A DNA stretch of 54,104 nt from Paracoccaceae bacterium (GCA_007128135.1 SKYA01000037.1:1-54104); one strand, 5' to 3'. Counted from the first letter of the stretch, positions 24,924 to 33,951 are shown. Made by a program: numbers and translations. The notes: generated by a model not told the origin, from the letters alone.

Positions 24924-27629
24924 TCAGAATGCCGGCTGGGTCTGTCTGCGCCGCTGCAACAGGATCACCCCGAGAAGCAGCAGCAGCGCCGGGATATAGA
25001 ACAGCTGTTCGGGCATCCGCTCTGCGGGGCGCAGCACGGCCACCAGTTCGACCTGCTCGCGCCCGTAGAAGTCGAAATCCCCCAGCGCGGACTGGAACGG
25101 AGATCCGAACATCGGTTCATCCAGCACCATGCGGTCACCATCGGGCATCAGAAACAGTCCGGTAGCGGCCAGCCGCTGCGCCGGCGGGGTGTCGTCGATA
25201 TCAATCACCATCGTCAGGCTTCGGGGCTGGCCAGTGTTGAAATCGGGACCAAGGACCTCGATACGAAGCTGATCGCCGTCTGCGGCACTGGTCAGGATCT
25301 CTTCGAACTGGGTGCCTGCCATACGCTCGAATTCGGGCTGGATCCGGTCCAGCCAGAAATTCGGCACGAACATGGTGAATGCCACAAGCAGCAGGGCTGC
25401 GGATTCATGCAGCTTCGAACGGGCAAGGAAATAGCCCTGCGTCGCCGCCGCAAAGAGCAGCATGGCAAAGGTCGCCACGACGAAGATGAACGCCGCCTGC
25501 GCAAGCCCTGCGGCTGTCCCCAGATCGACACCATAGAGGATCAGTGTCGGATTGTAGATGAACAGGAACGGCAGCGCGAGCGTGCGAAGGCTGTAGAAGA
25601 AGGCCTGGAACCCCGTCCGGATCGGGTCACCGCCAGATACGGCAGATGCCGCGAAACTTGCCAGCCCCACGGGGGGCGTCACATCGGCCATGAGCCCGAA
25701 ATAGAACACGAAGAGATGCGCTGCGATCAGGGGTACGATCAACCCTTCCTGAGCGCCCAGGCTAACCACCACGGTCGCCATCAGTGACGACACCACGATG
25801 TAATTTGCCGTGGTCGGCAGCCCGAGACCAAGGATCAGCGAGAACAGCCCCACCAGCACCAGCATCAGGAACAGGTTGCCCAGTGCCAGCATCTCGACCA
25901 GACCGGCCAGTTCGGTGCCTATTGGCGTGCGCGTCACCGTGGCGACAATGATCCCGGCAGCCCCTGTGGCGACTGCAATGCCGATCATGTTGCGCGCCCC
26001 CGCGATCATGCCATCAACCAGATCGCTGACACCCCGGCGCAACTCGCTGACAACATTGCCCTCACCGCGCAGCAGCGCCTTGATCGGGCGTTGGGTCAGG
26101 ATGATGAACAGCATGGTCATAACGGCGAAATAGGCCGATTTCGCAGGCGATTGCCTTTCGACCATCAGGAACCAGATCAGCACCACGATGGGCAGCAGGT
26201 AATGCAGCCCGGTCGGGAAGACCTCGCGCATCACCGGCAGCCTGATCTCCTTGGAATTGGGGTCGTCCAGGTCCAGTTCGGGGCGGCCGGACGCTACCCA
26301 GAGGCAGAAAAGATAGATCGCCAGCACCGCGAGCAGGATCACCGGCTCGGAAATCGCCGGTGCCACGTCGCGCAGGAAGCCGATGCCTGCGATGGCACCA
26401 TAGAACGCGGCCCCTGTGACAACGAATCCGACGGCCGTCTTCCAGAACATCGTCAGCAGACTGGCCCCCTCGCCAAGCGCAGGAATGCCGTTCTTCAGTG
26501 CCTCGAGATGGACGATATAGACCAGCGCGATATAGCTGATGACTGCCGGGATGAAGGCGTGCTTGATCACCTCGATATAGGAGATCCCCACGAACTCGAC
26601 CATCAGGAAGGCCGCAGCCCCCATGACCGGCGGCATGATCTGGCCATTGACGGAAGAAGACACCTCGACCGCGCCCGCCTTTTCGGATGTAAAGCCCACG
26701 CGCTTCATCAGCGGAATCGTGAAGGTGCCGGTCGTGACCACATTGGCGATGGAAGAGCCGGATATCAGCCCCGTCGCGCCAGAGCCCACAACGGCCGCCT
26801 TGGCGGGCCCGCCGCGCAGATGGCCGAGGCCCGCGAAGGCAAGCTTGATGAAGTAATTGCCTGCGCCGGCCTTGTCGAGAAGCGCGCCGAACAGCACGAA
26901 CAGGAATACGAAGGCTGTCGAGACCCCGAGCGGGATGCCGAACACCCCTTCGGTGGACAGCCACTGCGTGTTGATGATCCCGTTGAAGCTGCGCCCCTCA
27001 TGGGCGATCAGATCGGGGATCAGCCAACCTTGTCCGAAATAGGAATAGGCCAGAAAGATGCTGCCGACGATGGTCAGCGCAGGCCCCAGCGCGCGGCGCG
27101 AGGCTTCGAGCAGCAACACCAGGCCGATGGTGCCGACGATGATCTGCGGATGGATTGTCGGCCCGATCAGTCCTTCAAAACTGCTCAGGACGGGGATATC
27201 GGCCGTTTGCACCTGAATGAGCCGACCCTGGCGCGCAGTGCCGGAAATCTCCCGCGAGAACCAGAAGACGTAGAAGGCAGTCCCCGCTGCCGTAAGGGCC
27301 AGAATCCAGTCATACCAGGGAATGTAGCGACGCGGCGACCGCTTGAAGGCCGGATAGGCAAGAAAGGCAAGGAATAGTGCAAAGGTCAGGTGCATGGGGC
27401 GGGTCATGTCCGAACCGATCACCCGCACATAGGGGATGTGCTGCGCCCACTGGAACTGCAGATCCGCAATCCAGATCTGGAACGCCGACCACAGAAAGGC
27501 AACCGTCGCGATCAGCAGGGCAACGCCACGGTTGTCAGGATTGCGACCGCCGGAATCGGTGCTGGCGACCAGATCCTGAAGCTCATCATCCGAAAACTGT
27601 CGCCCTTCGGGCTTTTGCGCAGACGCCAT
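24924..27629 (-). CDS. TRAP transporter fused permease (TAXI type, 4TM+12TM, DUF3394 C-terminus)
   Basis: A 901-residue inner-membrane protein combining the small (DctQ-like) and large (DctM-like) subunits of a TRAP transporter, as usual for TAXI-type systems. After a polar N-terminus (1-35) come hydrophobic segments through about residue 740, including DctM-type stretches such as GATGLISGSSIANVVTTGTF and LGLGLPTTANYIVVSSLMA. A periplasmic DUF3394-like part follows (about 770-870; RIQPEFERMAGTQFEEI) and a last helix near 878-892. It moves an organic acid or amino-acid-like solute using a sodium or proton gradient. The gene for the matching binding protein lies directly upstream, 103 nt away. 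Confidence 0.94.
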   Translation of the reverse strand: MASAQKPEGRQFSDDELQDLVASTDSGGRNPDNRGVALLIATVAFLWSAFQIWIADLQFQWAQHIPYVRVIGSDMTRPMHLTFALFLAFLAYPAFKRSPRRYIPWYDWILALTAAGTAFYVFWFSREISGTARQGRLIQVQTADIPVLSSFEGLIGPTIHPQIIVGTIGLVLLLEASRRALGPALTIVGSIFLAYSYFGQGWLIPDLIAHEGRSFNGIINTQWLSTEGVFGIPLGVSTAFVFLFVLFGALLDKAGAGNYFIKLAFAGLGHLRGGPAKAAVVGSGATGLISGSSIANVVTTGTFTIPLMKRVGFTSEKAGAVEVSSSVNGQIMPPVMGAAAFLMVEFVGISYIEVIKHAFIPAVISYIALVYIVHLEALKNGIPALGEGASLLTMFWKTAVGFVVTGAAFYGAIAGIGFLRDVAPAISEPVILLAVLAIYLFCLWVASGRPELDLDDPNSKEIRLPVMREVFPTGLHYLLPIVVLIWFLMVERQSPAKSAYFAVMTMLFIILTQRPIKALLRGEGNVVSELRRGVSDLVDGMIAGARNMIGIAVATGAAGIIVATVTRTPIGTELAGLVEMLALGNLFLMLVLVGLFSLILGLGLPTTANYIVVSSLMATVVVSLGAQEGLIVPLIAAHLFVFYFGLMADVTPPVGLASFAASAVSGGDPIRTGFQAFFYSLRTLALPFLFIYNPTLILYGVDLGTAAGLAQAAFIFVVATFAMLLFAAATQGYFLARSKLHESAALLLVAFTMFVPNFWLDRIQPEFERMAGTQFEEILTSAADGDQLRIEVLGPDFNTGQPRSLTMVIDIDDTPPAQRLAATGLFLMPDGDRMVLDEPMFGSPFQSALGDFDFYGREQVELVAVLRPAERMPEQLFYIPALLLLLGVILLQRRRQTQPAF

Positions 27630-27732
27630 GCGGCCATCCCCTGTCGATAGTGCTTTTTGACTTGTTGCCGCGCCACTGCGCGGAAGGTAAGGCGCGGCGC
27701 AGGGAACTGCGCCGCGCCACAGGAGTCCAGTC

Positions 27733-28698
27733 TCAGTCCATCAGACCGGCTTCGCGGAAGTAGCGTGCCGCGCCGTCATGCAGAGGTGCCGACAGACCGT
27801 CACCGACCATCTCGGCAGGGTCGAGACTGGCCAGTGCCGGGTGCAGGGCGGTGAACTGGTCGAGGTTCTCGAAGATCGCGCGAACAACCTGATAGGCCAC
27901 TTCCTCGCTGACAGCATCGGAACTGACAAAGGTCGCACCCACACCGAATGTGGTAACGTCCTCGGCCGTGCCGCGATACATGCCGCCCGGAATGGTCGCC
28001 ATGCGATAATAGTCGCGCTCTTCGACCAGCGCGCGGATGGCGTCGTTATCGACATTCACGAGCACGGTGTCACAGGCTGTGGTCGCTTCCTGAATGGCAC
28101 CGGAAGGGTGGCCGACAGTATAGACGATCGCGTCCACATTGTTGTCACACAGTGCCAGCGACTGCTCGGCCGGCGGCAATTCGGTCGCTTGCGCAAACGT
28201 GTCGAGCGTCCAGCCCATTGCTTCCATCACGACATCCATGGTGCCGCGCTGGCCCGAGCCGGGGTTGCCGATATTGACACGCTTGCCCGCCAGATCCTCG
28301 AAATTGGTGATCCCGGAATCGGCCCGCGCGACGACGGTGAAGGGCTCGGGGTGCAGCGAGAAGACCGCGCGAAGCCCCTCGAAAGGGCCGGTTTCCTCGA
28401 ATTGCGAGGTGCCGTTGAAGGCGTGGTACTGCCAGTCGGACTGCGCCACGCCGAATTCCAGTTCACCCGAGCGGATGGCATTGAGGTTGAAGATCGACCC
28501 GCCGGTGGATTCCACGCCACAGCGGATGCCATGCTCGGCCCGGTCACGGTTGACCAGTCGGCAGATCGCTCCGCCCGCAGGGTAATATACCCCGGTAACA
28601 CCACCCGTGCCGATCGAGATGAAGGTCTCCTGCGCCATGGCGGTTCCGCCCATCAGCGTGCCAAGGGCAAATAGACCAGTTGCGATTTGCTTGTTCAT
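27733..28698 (-). CDS. TAXI family TRAP transporter solute-binding protein
   Basis: A 321-residue periplasmic binding protein. The signal peptide is residues 1-22 with cleavage at AMA-QET. The mature protein opens with FISIGTGGVTGVYYPAGGAI, a TAXI family hallmark, followed by ESTGGSIFNLNAIRSGELEFGVAQSDW and LAGKRVNIGNPGSGQRGT. Members bind glutamate, glutamine, 2-oxoglutarate or related compounds, but the ligand cannot be read from the sequence. The ATG at 28698 follows ATGGAGGAAGCA. It is first in the operon with the fused permease, and a promoter-like site and a palindrome lie upstream. Confidence 0.94.
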   Translation of the reverse strand: MNKQIATGLFALGTLMGGTAMAQETFISIGTGGVTGVYYPAGGAICRLVNRDRAEHGIRCGVESTGGSIFNLNAIRSGELEFGVAQSDWQYHAFNGTSQFEETGPFEGLRAVFSLHPEPFTVVARADSGITNFEDLAGKRVNIGNPGSGQRGTMDVVMEAMGWTLDTFAQATELPPAEQSLALCDNNVDAIVYTVGHPSGAIQEATTACDTVLVNVDNDAIRALVEERDYYRMATIPGGMYRGTAEDVTTFGVGATFVSSDAVSEEVAYQVVRAIFENLDQFTALHPALASLDPAEMVGDGLSAPLHDGAARYFREAGLMD

Positions 28699-28870
28699 TG
28701 CTTCCTCCATGTTTGAGTGCTGCTCGTCTTCGGCAGCCATTCGGGCGTACTCGCGCAGATCGCAAGACTCCACGCTTCCATCCCATGCCGCAAGTGGACT
28801 TCGGAGGCTGGCAGGAGTCAAGCCTCAATGCACGGGCTCGGGGAAAATCACCCAAGGCCATGAACTTGTT

Positions 28871-28899
28871 ATCATATTCTTTCGAGACTCACCAGTCGA
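28871..28899 (-). promoter_or_regulatory. Candidate promoter of the TAXI-TRAP operon
   Basis: On the minus strand TCGACT (28899-28894) and TATGAT (28876-28871) are 17 nt apart; matches to the housekeeping consensus are 4/6 and 5/6. It lies about 175 nt upstream of the binding-protein start and just downstream of the palindrome at 28930-28945. The 288-nt spacer 28699-28986 holds no recognisable gene. Confidence 0.4.
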
Positions 28900-28929
28900 C
28901 GACAAGGTTTCGAAGCGCGTCAGGACGTG

Positions 28930-28945
28930 TTCAAACCGATTTGAA
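28930..28945. promoter_or_regulatory. Palindrome TTCAAA-N4-TTTGAA, possible operator
   Basis: A perfect 6-4-6 inverted repeat, AT-rich in a GC-rich setting, 31 nt upstream of the candidate -35 box of the TRAP operon. Size and symmetry fit a dimeric repressor or activator such as a GntR, LacI or LysR type. No regulator gene is adjacent. Confidence 0.45.
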
Positions 28946-28986
28946 TAACTGTCCGCCGTCGCCGCGATGCAGCACCAAAGCGCATA

Positions 28987-30147
28987 TTACGCACGCAGCC
29001 GCGTTTCGGCAATGCCGACATACCAGCTGCATCCGTAGGGAATGATCTCGTCGTTGAAATCATATTCCGGATGGTGCAGCCCTGCCCCCTCGCCCGCGCC
29101 AAGCACGATATAGGCGCCGGGGCGCTCTTCCAGCATGTAGGAGAAATCCTCGCCGCCCATGTTGTAGCCCGCCTCAAGACATTGCCCCGAAACCTCGAGC
29201 GCAACCTTGCGCGCAATTTCGGTTTCGTCCGGGTGGTTGACCATGACCGGATAGCCTTCCACGAATTCCACCTCGGCGCGTGCGCCGAAACTGGCGGCGA
29301 TCCCTTCGGCAATCGCGTGCAGACGGGCCTCTGCCAGCTTGCGCAGCCCCGCGTCATGGGTGCGGATGGTGCCGCGCAATTCGACGCGCTGCGGAATGAC
29401 ATTGAAGGCCGTGCTCTCGGTGCGCACCCCGCAGATGGACAGCACGATATTCTGCGTAGGGTCGGCATTGCGGCTGGCAACGGTCTGAAGCACAAGGATG
29501 ATCTGGCTTGCAGTGACCACCGGATCCACTGTCTGCTCGGGGCGGGCCGCATGGCCGCCCTTGCCCTCGACAATCAGGCGGAACTCGTCACAGGCGGCAT
29601 AGAAGGCCCCGGCACGGATATTGAACTCGCCCAGCGGATGGCCCGGGCGGTTATGCATCCCGTAGACCTCCTGAATACCGAAACGTTCCATCAGGCCAGC
29701 GTCGATCATGACCTTGGCCCCGGCGCCGCCTTCTTCGGCAGGCTGGAAGATCACCGCCACCGTACCATCGAAACTGCGCGTCTCGCACAGATACTGTGCC
29801 GCCCCCAGAAGCATGGCGGTATGGCCGTCATGGCCACAGGCATGCATCTTGCCATGGTGGATCGAGGCATAGGGCTTGCCGGTGGCCTCGTGGATAGGCA
29901 AGGCATCCATGTCGGCGCGCAAACCGACCACGCGCCCGGAACTCCGGGCGCGCCCGTGGATCAGCCCGACCACGCCGGTGACGCCAATCCCTTCCACCAC
30001 CTCGTCACAGCCGAATGCACGCAACTTTTCAGCCACGATCTGGGCCGTGCGGTGACATTCGAAGCGCAATTCGGGGTGCGCGTGGAAATCCTGCCTCCAG
30101 GCAGCGATCTCGGGCAGCATTTCGGAAAATCGGTTGCGGATGGGCAT
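28987..30147 (-). CDS. M20 family amidohydrolase (hippurate hydrolase-like)
   Basis: A 386-residue M20 metal-dependent amidohydrolase. Metal ligands are seen in GKMHACGHDGHT (C104, H106), QPAEEGGAG (E138/E139) and the C-terminal YNMGGEDFSYML segment; the Cys ligand is typical of the hippurate/IAA-amino acid hydrolase group. These enzymes cleave N-acyl amino acids. The ATG at 30147 follows CAGAGGCAAC. It reads in the same direction as the TAXI-TRAP genes and lies upstream of them with a 288-nt spacer that has its own promoter-like site. Cleaving an N-acylated or amidated compound imported by that transporter is plausible, but this rests on proximity only. Confidence 0.92.
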   Translation of the reverse strand: MPIRNRFSEMLPEIAAWRQDFHAHPELRFECHRTAQIVAEKLRAFGCDEVVEGIGVTGVVGLIHGRARSSGRVVGLRADMDALPIHEATGKPYASIHHGKMHACGHDGHTAMLLGAAQYLCETRSFDGTVAVIFQPAEEGGAGAKVMIDAGLMERFGIQEVYGMHNRPGHPLGEFNIRAGAFYAACDEFRLIVEGKGGHAARPEQTVDPVVTASQIILVLQTVASRNADPTQNIVLSICGVRTESTAFNVIPQRVELRGTIRTHDAGLRKLAEARLHAIAEGIAASFGARAEVEFVEGYPVMVNHPDETEIARKVALEVSGQCLEAGYNMGGEDFSYMLEERPGAYIVLGAGEGAGLHHPEYDFNDEIIPYGCSWYVGIAETRLRA

Positions 30148-30186
30148 GTTGCCTCTGAGCGGATGACGGGCTCACCAATACCTAGA

Positions 30187-30221
30187 CCCGCGCGGGGCTG
30201 ACAGCAAGAGGGCGCGCCCTC
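30187..30221. terminator. Two GC palindromes between scpB and the M20 gene
   Basis: CCCGCGCGGG (30187-30196) and GAGGGCGCGCCCTC (30208-30221), the latter running into the scpB stop codon. They fill the spacer at the end of scpB. Both could fold in RNA only as short hairpins; a terminator role is a guess. Confidence 0.3.
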
Positions 30222-30900
30222 AATCCTCGAACAACTCCGATTGCCCGGGAGCCGCGCCCTCATCATCATCGTCACCGGCCTGCCCCGGCAATGGCCGGCT
30301 GTCCAGCAGCCCGGCCTCGCGCAATTCCTTCAGTCCAGGCAGGTCGCGCGCGCTTTCCAGTCCGAAATGATCAAGGAATTCCTCGGTTACCACAAAGGTT
30401 ACAGGCCGACCCGGAGTCATCCGCCGCCGCCCGAGACGGATCCAGTCCAGTTCCAGCAACTGGTCGATCGTCCCGCGCGACACGGCAACGCCGCGGATCT
30501 CCTCGATTTCCGCGCGGGTGACAGGCTGGTGATAGGCGACAATCGCCAGGGTCTCGATAGCGGCACGTGACAGCTTGCGGGTCTCCACCCGTTCGTTCTG
30601 CATCAGCCACCCCAGATCAGGCGCCGTGCGCAGGGCATAGCCATCACCCACCCGCACCAGACTGACCCCCCGCCCCGCGTAACGCGACCGCAGATGCGCC
30701 AGCGCCTCGGCCGCATCGCATCCCTGCGGCAGTCGCTCGCTGATCCGGGCCAGGCTCAGCGGTTCCGCACAGGCAAAGAGGATCGCCTCGACCATGCGCT
30801 CCTGCTCGGCCATGGGGGGGGCGGCAAACAGGCCGGGCTCCGTGTCCGGCCCGTCGGTCTGATCGGTCTGCGCGGTCATCTGCCCCCGGTCATCTGTCAT
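30220..30900 (-). CDS. scpB: Segregation and condensation protein B
   Basis: ScpB dimers join ScpA and SMC in the chromosome condensin complex. The 226-residue protein (219 if the ATG at 30879 is used) has the two winged-helix domains: EAILFACAEPLSLARISERLP near 38, and SRAAIETLAIVAYHQPVTRAEIEEIRGV, the best-conserved ScpB segment seen here in pieces such as ETLAIVAYHQPVTRAEIE. An acidic C-terminal tail (DDDDEG) is usual. It overlaps the scpA end by 11 nt from the first ATG, so the pair is coupled. Confidence 0.94.
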   Translation of the reverse strand: MTDDRGQMTAQTDQTDGPDTEPGLFAAPPMAEQERMVEAILFACAEPLSLARISERLPQGCDAAEALAHLRSRYAGRGVSLVRVGDGYALRTAPDLGWLMQNERVETRKLSRAAIETLAIVAYHQPVTRAEIEEIRGVAVSRGTIDQLLELDWIRLGRRRMTPGRPVTFVVTEEFLDHFGLESARDLPGLKELREAGLLDSRPLPGQAGDDDDEGAAPGQSELFED

Positions 30901-31714
30901 CTGGCAAGTGCGCTCCGGTTGCGGCTTGATCCACGCCATCCCGGCGCCGCCGCAACTGTAGCGGCGCGAAGCTCTCGGTCTGGCGCAACTCGAGTGCACC
31001 CTGCTTGGCCAGTTCCAGCGAGGCCGCGAAGGTCGAGGCCATCGCCGAGCGCTTCCGCTTCGCAGCCCCGCGCCAGCCTTCGGGCAGATAGGCCTGCAAC
31101 GCGGTCCAGTCGTTCGCCACGGGCACAAGGGTCGAGAGTCGCTCGAGCGCGGCCTCATAGGGGTAGATGTCCGAGCGGTCAAAGGCATAGGGGCGGAACT
31201 CGTCGCGCGTGCGCAGCCGCGCATAGGCGCGCATCAGGTCCAGAAGCGAGGCCTCGAATTGCAGCTTGCGCGAGACGGCCAGCGCCGTTGGCTGGCCGCA
31301 CGCGAAGAAATCGCGCCCCTTCTGATCGCGCCCCATCAGCCGCGCAGCAGCCTCGCGCATGGCCTGCAGGCGTTCGAGTTGCCAGGCCAGATGCGCGGCC
31401 AGCTCCTCGCCCGAGGGGCCCTCCTCGCCCGGCTCGGGGGGCAGCAGCAGGCGCGATTTCAGATAGGCGAGCCAGGCCGCCATCACCAAATAATCGGCGG
31501 CCAGTTCGATGCGCAGCGTACGCGCCTGTTCGACGAAGCCCAGATATTGCTCGGCCAGTTGCAGCACCGATATGCGCCGCAGATCGACCTTCTGCGTGCG
31601 CGAAAGCGTCAGCAGCAGGTCGAGCGGCCCCTCGAACCCCTCGACATCGACAATCAGCGCCTCGGCCGCTCGGCGGGCGCTGATCTCGGCCTTGCTGTCC
31701 CAGTCATCCTGCAT
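30890..31714 (-). CDS. scpA: Segregation and condensation protein A
   Basis: ScpA is the kleisin that bridges the SMC heads. The 274-residue protein carries the N-terminal kleisin signature FEGPLDLLLTLSRTQKVDL (about 27-45) followed by ISVLQLAEQYL and ELAADYLVMAAWLAYLKSRLLLP in parts, and a C-terminal winged-helix region with Arg/Lys (AAKRKRSAMASTFAASLELAKQG). The ATG at 31714 has AAAGAGGCATGTC before it. It is followed by scpB with overlap; ribE lies upstream on the same strand 51 nt away. Confidence 0.94.
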   Translation of the reverse strand: MQDDWDSKAEISARRAAEALIVDVEGFEGPLDLLLTLSRTQKVDLRRISVLQLAEQYLGFVEQARTLRIELAADYLVMAAWLAYLKSRLLLPPEPGEEGPSGEELAAHLAWQLERLQAMREAAARLMGRDQKGRDFFACGQPTALAVSRKLQFEASLLDLMRAYARLRTRDEFRPYAFDRSDIYPYEAALERLSTLVPVANDWTALQAYLPEGWRGAAKRKRSAMASTFAASLELAKQGALELRQTESFAPLQLRRRRDGVDQAATGAHLPDDR

Positions 31715-31765
31715 GACATGCCTCTTTCGCGCTGCAGTCTAGGCCAGCAGGGCACATCCTGTCCA

Positions 31766-32371
31766 TTACTGCGCGTCCAGCGACCGTTCCCACTCGCGCA
31801 ACCGCGCCACATAGCGCGCCAGCGTGTCGATCTCGAGGTTCACCCGGTCGCCCAGCGCCACATCGCCCCATGTGGTGACGCTGCGCGTGTGCGGTATCAG
31901 GTTGATGCCGAATTCCGCCCCCTCGACCTCGTTCACGGTCAGCGAGGTGCCGTTGAGCGCGACCGACCCTTTCGGCGCAATGAACCCCGCCAGCCCCACG
32001 GGGGCGCGGAATCGGACGCGCAGGCTGTCGCCTTCGGCGGAAAGACCCACGATCTCGGCCACGCCATCGACATGGCCCGAGACGATATGCCCACCCAGTT
32101 CGTCCCCGAGCCGCAACGCGCGTTCCAGATTGACCCGCCGCCCCGCGGTCCAGTCGCCCAGATTGGTCTTCGCCACCGTCTCGGCCGAGACCTGCACATC
32201 ATACCAGTCCGGCCCCAACGCAACGACAGTCAGGCAGACACCGTCCGAGGCAATCGAGGCCCCAATATCGATGCTGCTGGTGTCATAGCCGGTTGCGATA
32301 CGCACGCGCAGGTCGCCCGCCTGTTCGAGCGCGCGCACCTCGCCGATATCTGTTATGATCCCTGTGAACAT
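31766..32371 (-). CDS. ribE: Riboflavin synthase, alpha chain
   Basis: Dismutates two 6,7-dimethyl-8-ribityllumazine molecules to riboflavin. The 201-residue protein shows the two homologous lumazine-binding halves: MFTGIITDIGEVRAL with SDGVCLTVV, and GHIVSGHVDGVAEI with ALNGTSLTVNEV. The ATG at 32371 begins the invariant MFTGII and is preceded by GGGAGCAGGA, so the ATG four codons upstream is rejected. It is divergent from the capsule gene kpsS. No FMN riboswitch-like leader was recognised before it. The other rib genes are not in the window. Confidence 0.96.
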   Translation of the reverse strand: MFTGIITDIGEVRALEQAGDLRVRIATGYDTSSIDIGASIASDGVCLTVVALGPDWYDVQVSAETVAKTNLGDWTAGRRVNLERALRLGDELGGHIVSGHVDGVAEIVGLSAEGDSLRVRFRAPVGLAGFIAPKGSVALNGTSLTVNEVEGAEFGINLIPHTRSVTTWGDVALGDRVNLEIDTLARYVARLREWERSLDAQ

Positions 32372-32470
32372 TCCTGCTCCCATGACAGCCGTGCCGGTGA
32401 TGAAACCCCGGCAGCGGGCCAGACGTAGCTTCTGCGGCCACCCTTGGCAAGCGGGCCATAGTTTGACCGC

Positions 32471-32513
32471 ATTTGTTAACCATAATGCTGCGCAAAGACA
32501 GAAGATTTGTTAA
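32471..32513 (+). promoter_or_regulatory. Direct repeat ATTTGTTAA x2 with a CtrA-like half-site upstream of kpsS
   Basis: ATTTGTTAA occurs at 32471-32479 and again at 32505-32513, 34 nt apart. The first copy reads on into TTAACCAT (32476-32483), which matches the half-site bound by the alphaproteobacterial response regulator CtrA. Downstream, GAGCA/TGCTC (32527-32542) could form a small hairpin in the kpsS leader. No convincing -35/-10 pair was found. Confidence 0.4.
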
Positions 32514-32569
32514 GACAAACGCAAAAGAGCAGGATTATGCTCGACTAGAGCAGTCAAGGGCAACAAGAG

Positions 32570-33859
32570 ATGCGCGTAATCGGCGACGACAGACGCTTCC
32601 TGTTCCTGCAGGGGCCGCACGGGTGGTTCTTCAACCGCCTGGCGAAGATGCTCCGCGCCAGCGGCGCGAAGGTCTGGCGCGTGGGCTTCAATCGCGGCGA
32701 TGCTGTCTTCTGGCGCGACAAGGCGCATTACATCCCCTTCACCGAACCTCGCGAGGGATGGGCGGAGTTCTTTCGCGCCTGTGTGGCGCGCCACCAGATA
32801 ACCGATATTGCGCTTTACGGCGATGTCCGCCCCATCCATGCCGAGGCCATCGAGATAGCGCGCGAGATGGGGCTGACCATCCACGTCTTCGAAGAAGGCT
32901 ATCTGCGTCCCTACTGGATCACCTATGAACGCGACGGCGCCAACGGAAATTCGGCGCTGATGGATCTGAGCCTGCGCGAAATGCGCAAGGCGCTGAAGAA
33001 ATGCGATCTGGAACTGCCGGATCCGCCCGCACACTGGGGCGACATGCGCCAGCATATCTTCTATGGCGCGATCTATCATTTCTGCGTCATGGCGCTGAAC
33101 CGGCGCTATCGCAATTTCCAGCCCCATCGCGACCTGAGCGTGGCACAGGAATTCAGGCTTTACCTGAAGCGGTTGTGGCTGATGCCGCTGCATTCGCTGG
33201 AGCGAAGGATCGCGACCTGGCGGGTACGCAATGGCGGCTTTCCCTATCATCTGGTGCTGCTGCAGTTGGAACATGATTCCAGTTTCCGCGCGCACAGTCC
33301 GTTTTCAAGCCAGACCGAGTTTCTGGAACAGGTCTTCGCCGGGTTCGCCAAGGGTGCTCCACGGCATCATCATCTGGTCATCAAGGCCCACCCGCTCGAG
33401 GACGGGCGCGCGCCCCTGCGCCAGACCATCCGCGCCCTGATCGCACAGCACGGGCTGAAAGGCCGCGTGCATTTCCTGCGCGGCGGCAAACTCGCGCAAC
33501 TGCTCAACCATGCGCGCTCGGCCGTGACCGTCAATTCCACTGCCGCACAGCAGGTGCTCTGGCGCGGGATGCCCCTCAAGGCTTTCGGCCGCGCCGTCTA
33601 TGACAAGCCCGAATTCGTCTCCAAGCAGCCGATCGAGACTTTTTTTGCCAAACCCTCGCGACCGGATGCCCGCGCCTACCGCGATTACCGCCACTTCCTT
33701 CTGGAAACCTCGCAAGTGCCCGGCGGATACTATTCATTGGGCGGCAGGCGCCAGCTCATGCGACATCTAGTGGACATGATGCTCGCAAGACACGACCCCT
33801 ACACCGCGCTCATCTGCGGTGACGCGGCACCACGGCAACAGTTACGCATGGTGCGCTAG
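32570..33859 (+). CDS. kpsS: Capsular polysaccharide biosynthesis protein, KpsS-type Kdo transferase
   Basis: KpsS starts the short poly-Kdo linker on phosphatidylglycerol to which group 2-type capsules are attached. The 429-residue cytoplasmic protein belongs to the Capsule_synth family: FLFLQGPHGWFFNRLAKML at the N-terminus, GFNRGDAVFW, the motif HVFEEGYLRPYWITYER near 107 and the nucleotide-sugar-side VKAHPLEDG-like segment VIKAHPLEDGR followed by NSTAAQQVLW. ATG at 32570 follows AAGGGCAACAAGAG. It leads a plus-strand run with an export lipoprotein and kpsC, so a capsule role is well supported. Confidence 0.93.
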   Translation: MRVIGDDRRFLFLQGPHGWFFNRLAKMLRASGAKVWRVGFNRGDAVFWRDKAHYIPFTEPREGWAEFFRACVARHQITDIALYGDVRPIHAEAIEIAREMGLTIHVFEEGYLRPYWITYERDGANGNSALMDLSLREMRKALKKCDLELPDPPAHWGDMRQHIFYGAIYHFCVMALNRRYRNFQPHRDLSVAQEFRLYLKRLWLMPLHSLERRIATWRVRNGGFPYHLVLLQLEHDSSFRAHSPFSSQTEFLEQVFAGFAKGAPRHHHLVIKAHPLEDGRAPLRQTIRALIAQHGLKGRVHFLRGGKLAQLLNHARSAVTVNSTAAQQVLWRGMPLKAFGRAVYDKPEFVSKQPIETFFAKPSRPDARAYRDYRHFLLETSQVPGGYYSLGGRRQLMRHLVDMMLARHDPYTALICGDAAPRQQLRMVR

Positions 33860-33951
33860 ACGCTAAACCATTTCAGAGCTTGGCGTTTTCGGCTGTTGCC
33901 TGTATGATTGCGTAAAAATCAGAGGCTGATCCTTATTCAGGAGCCCGAGCA

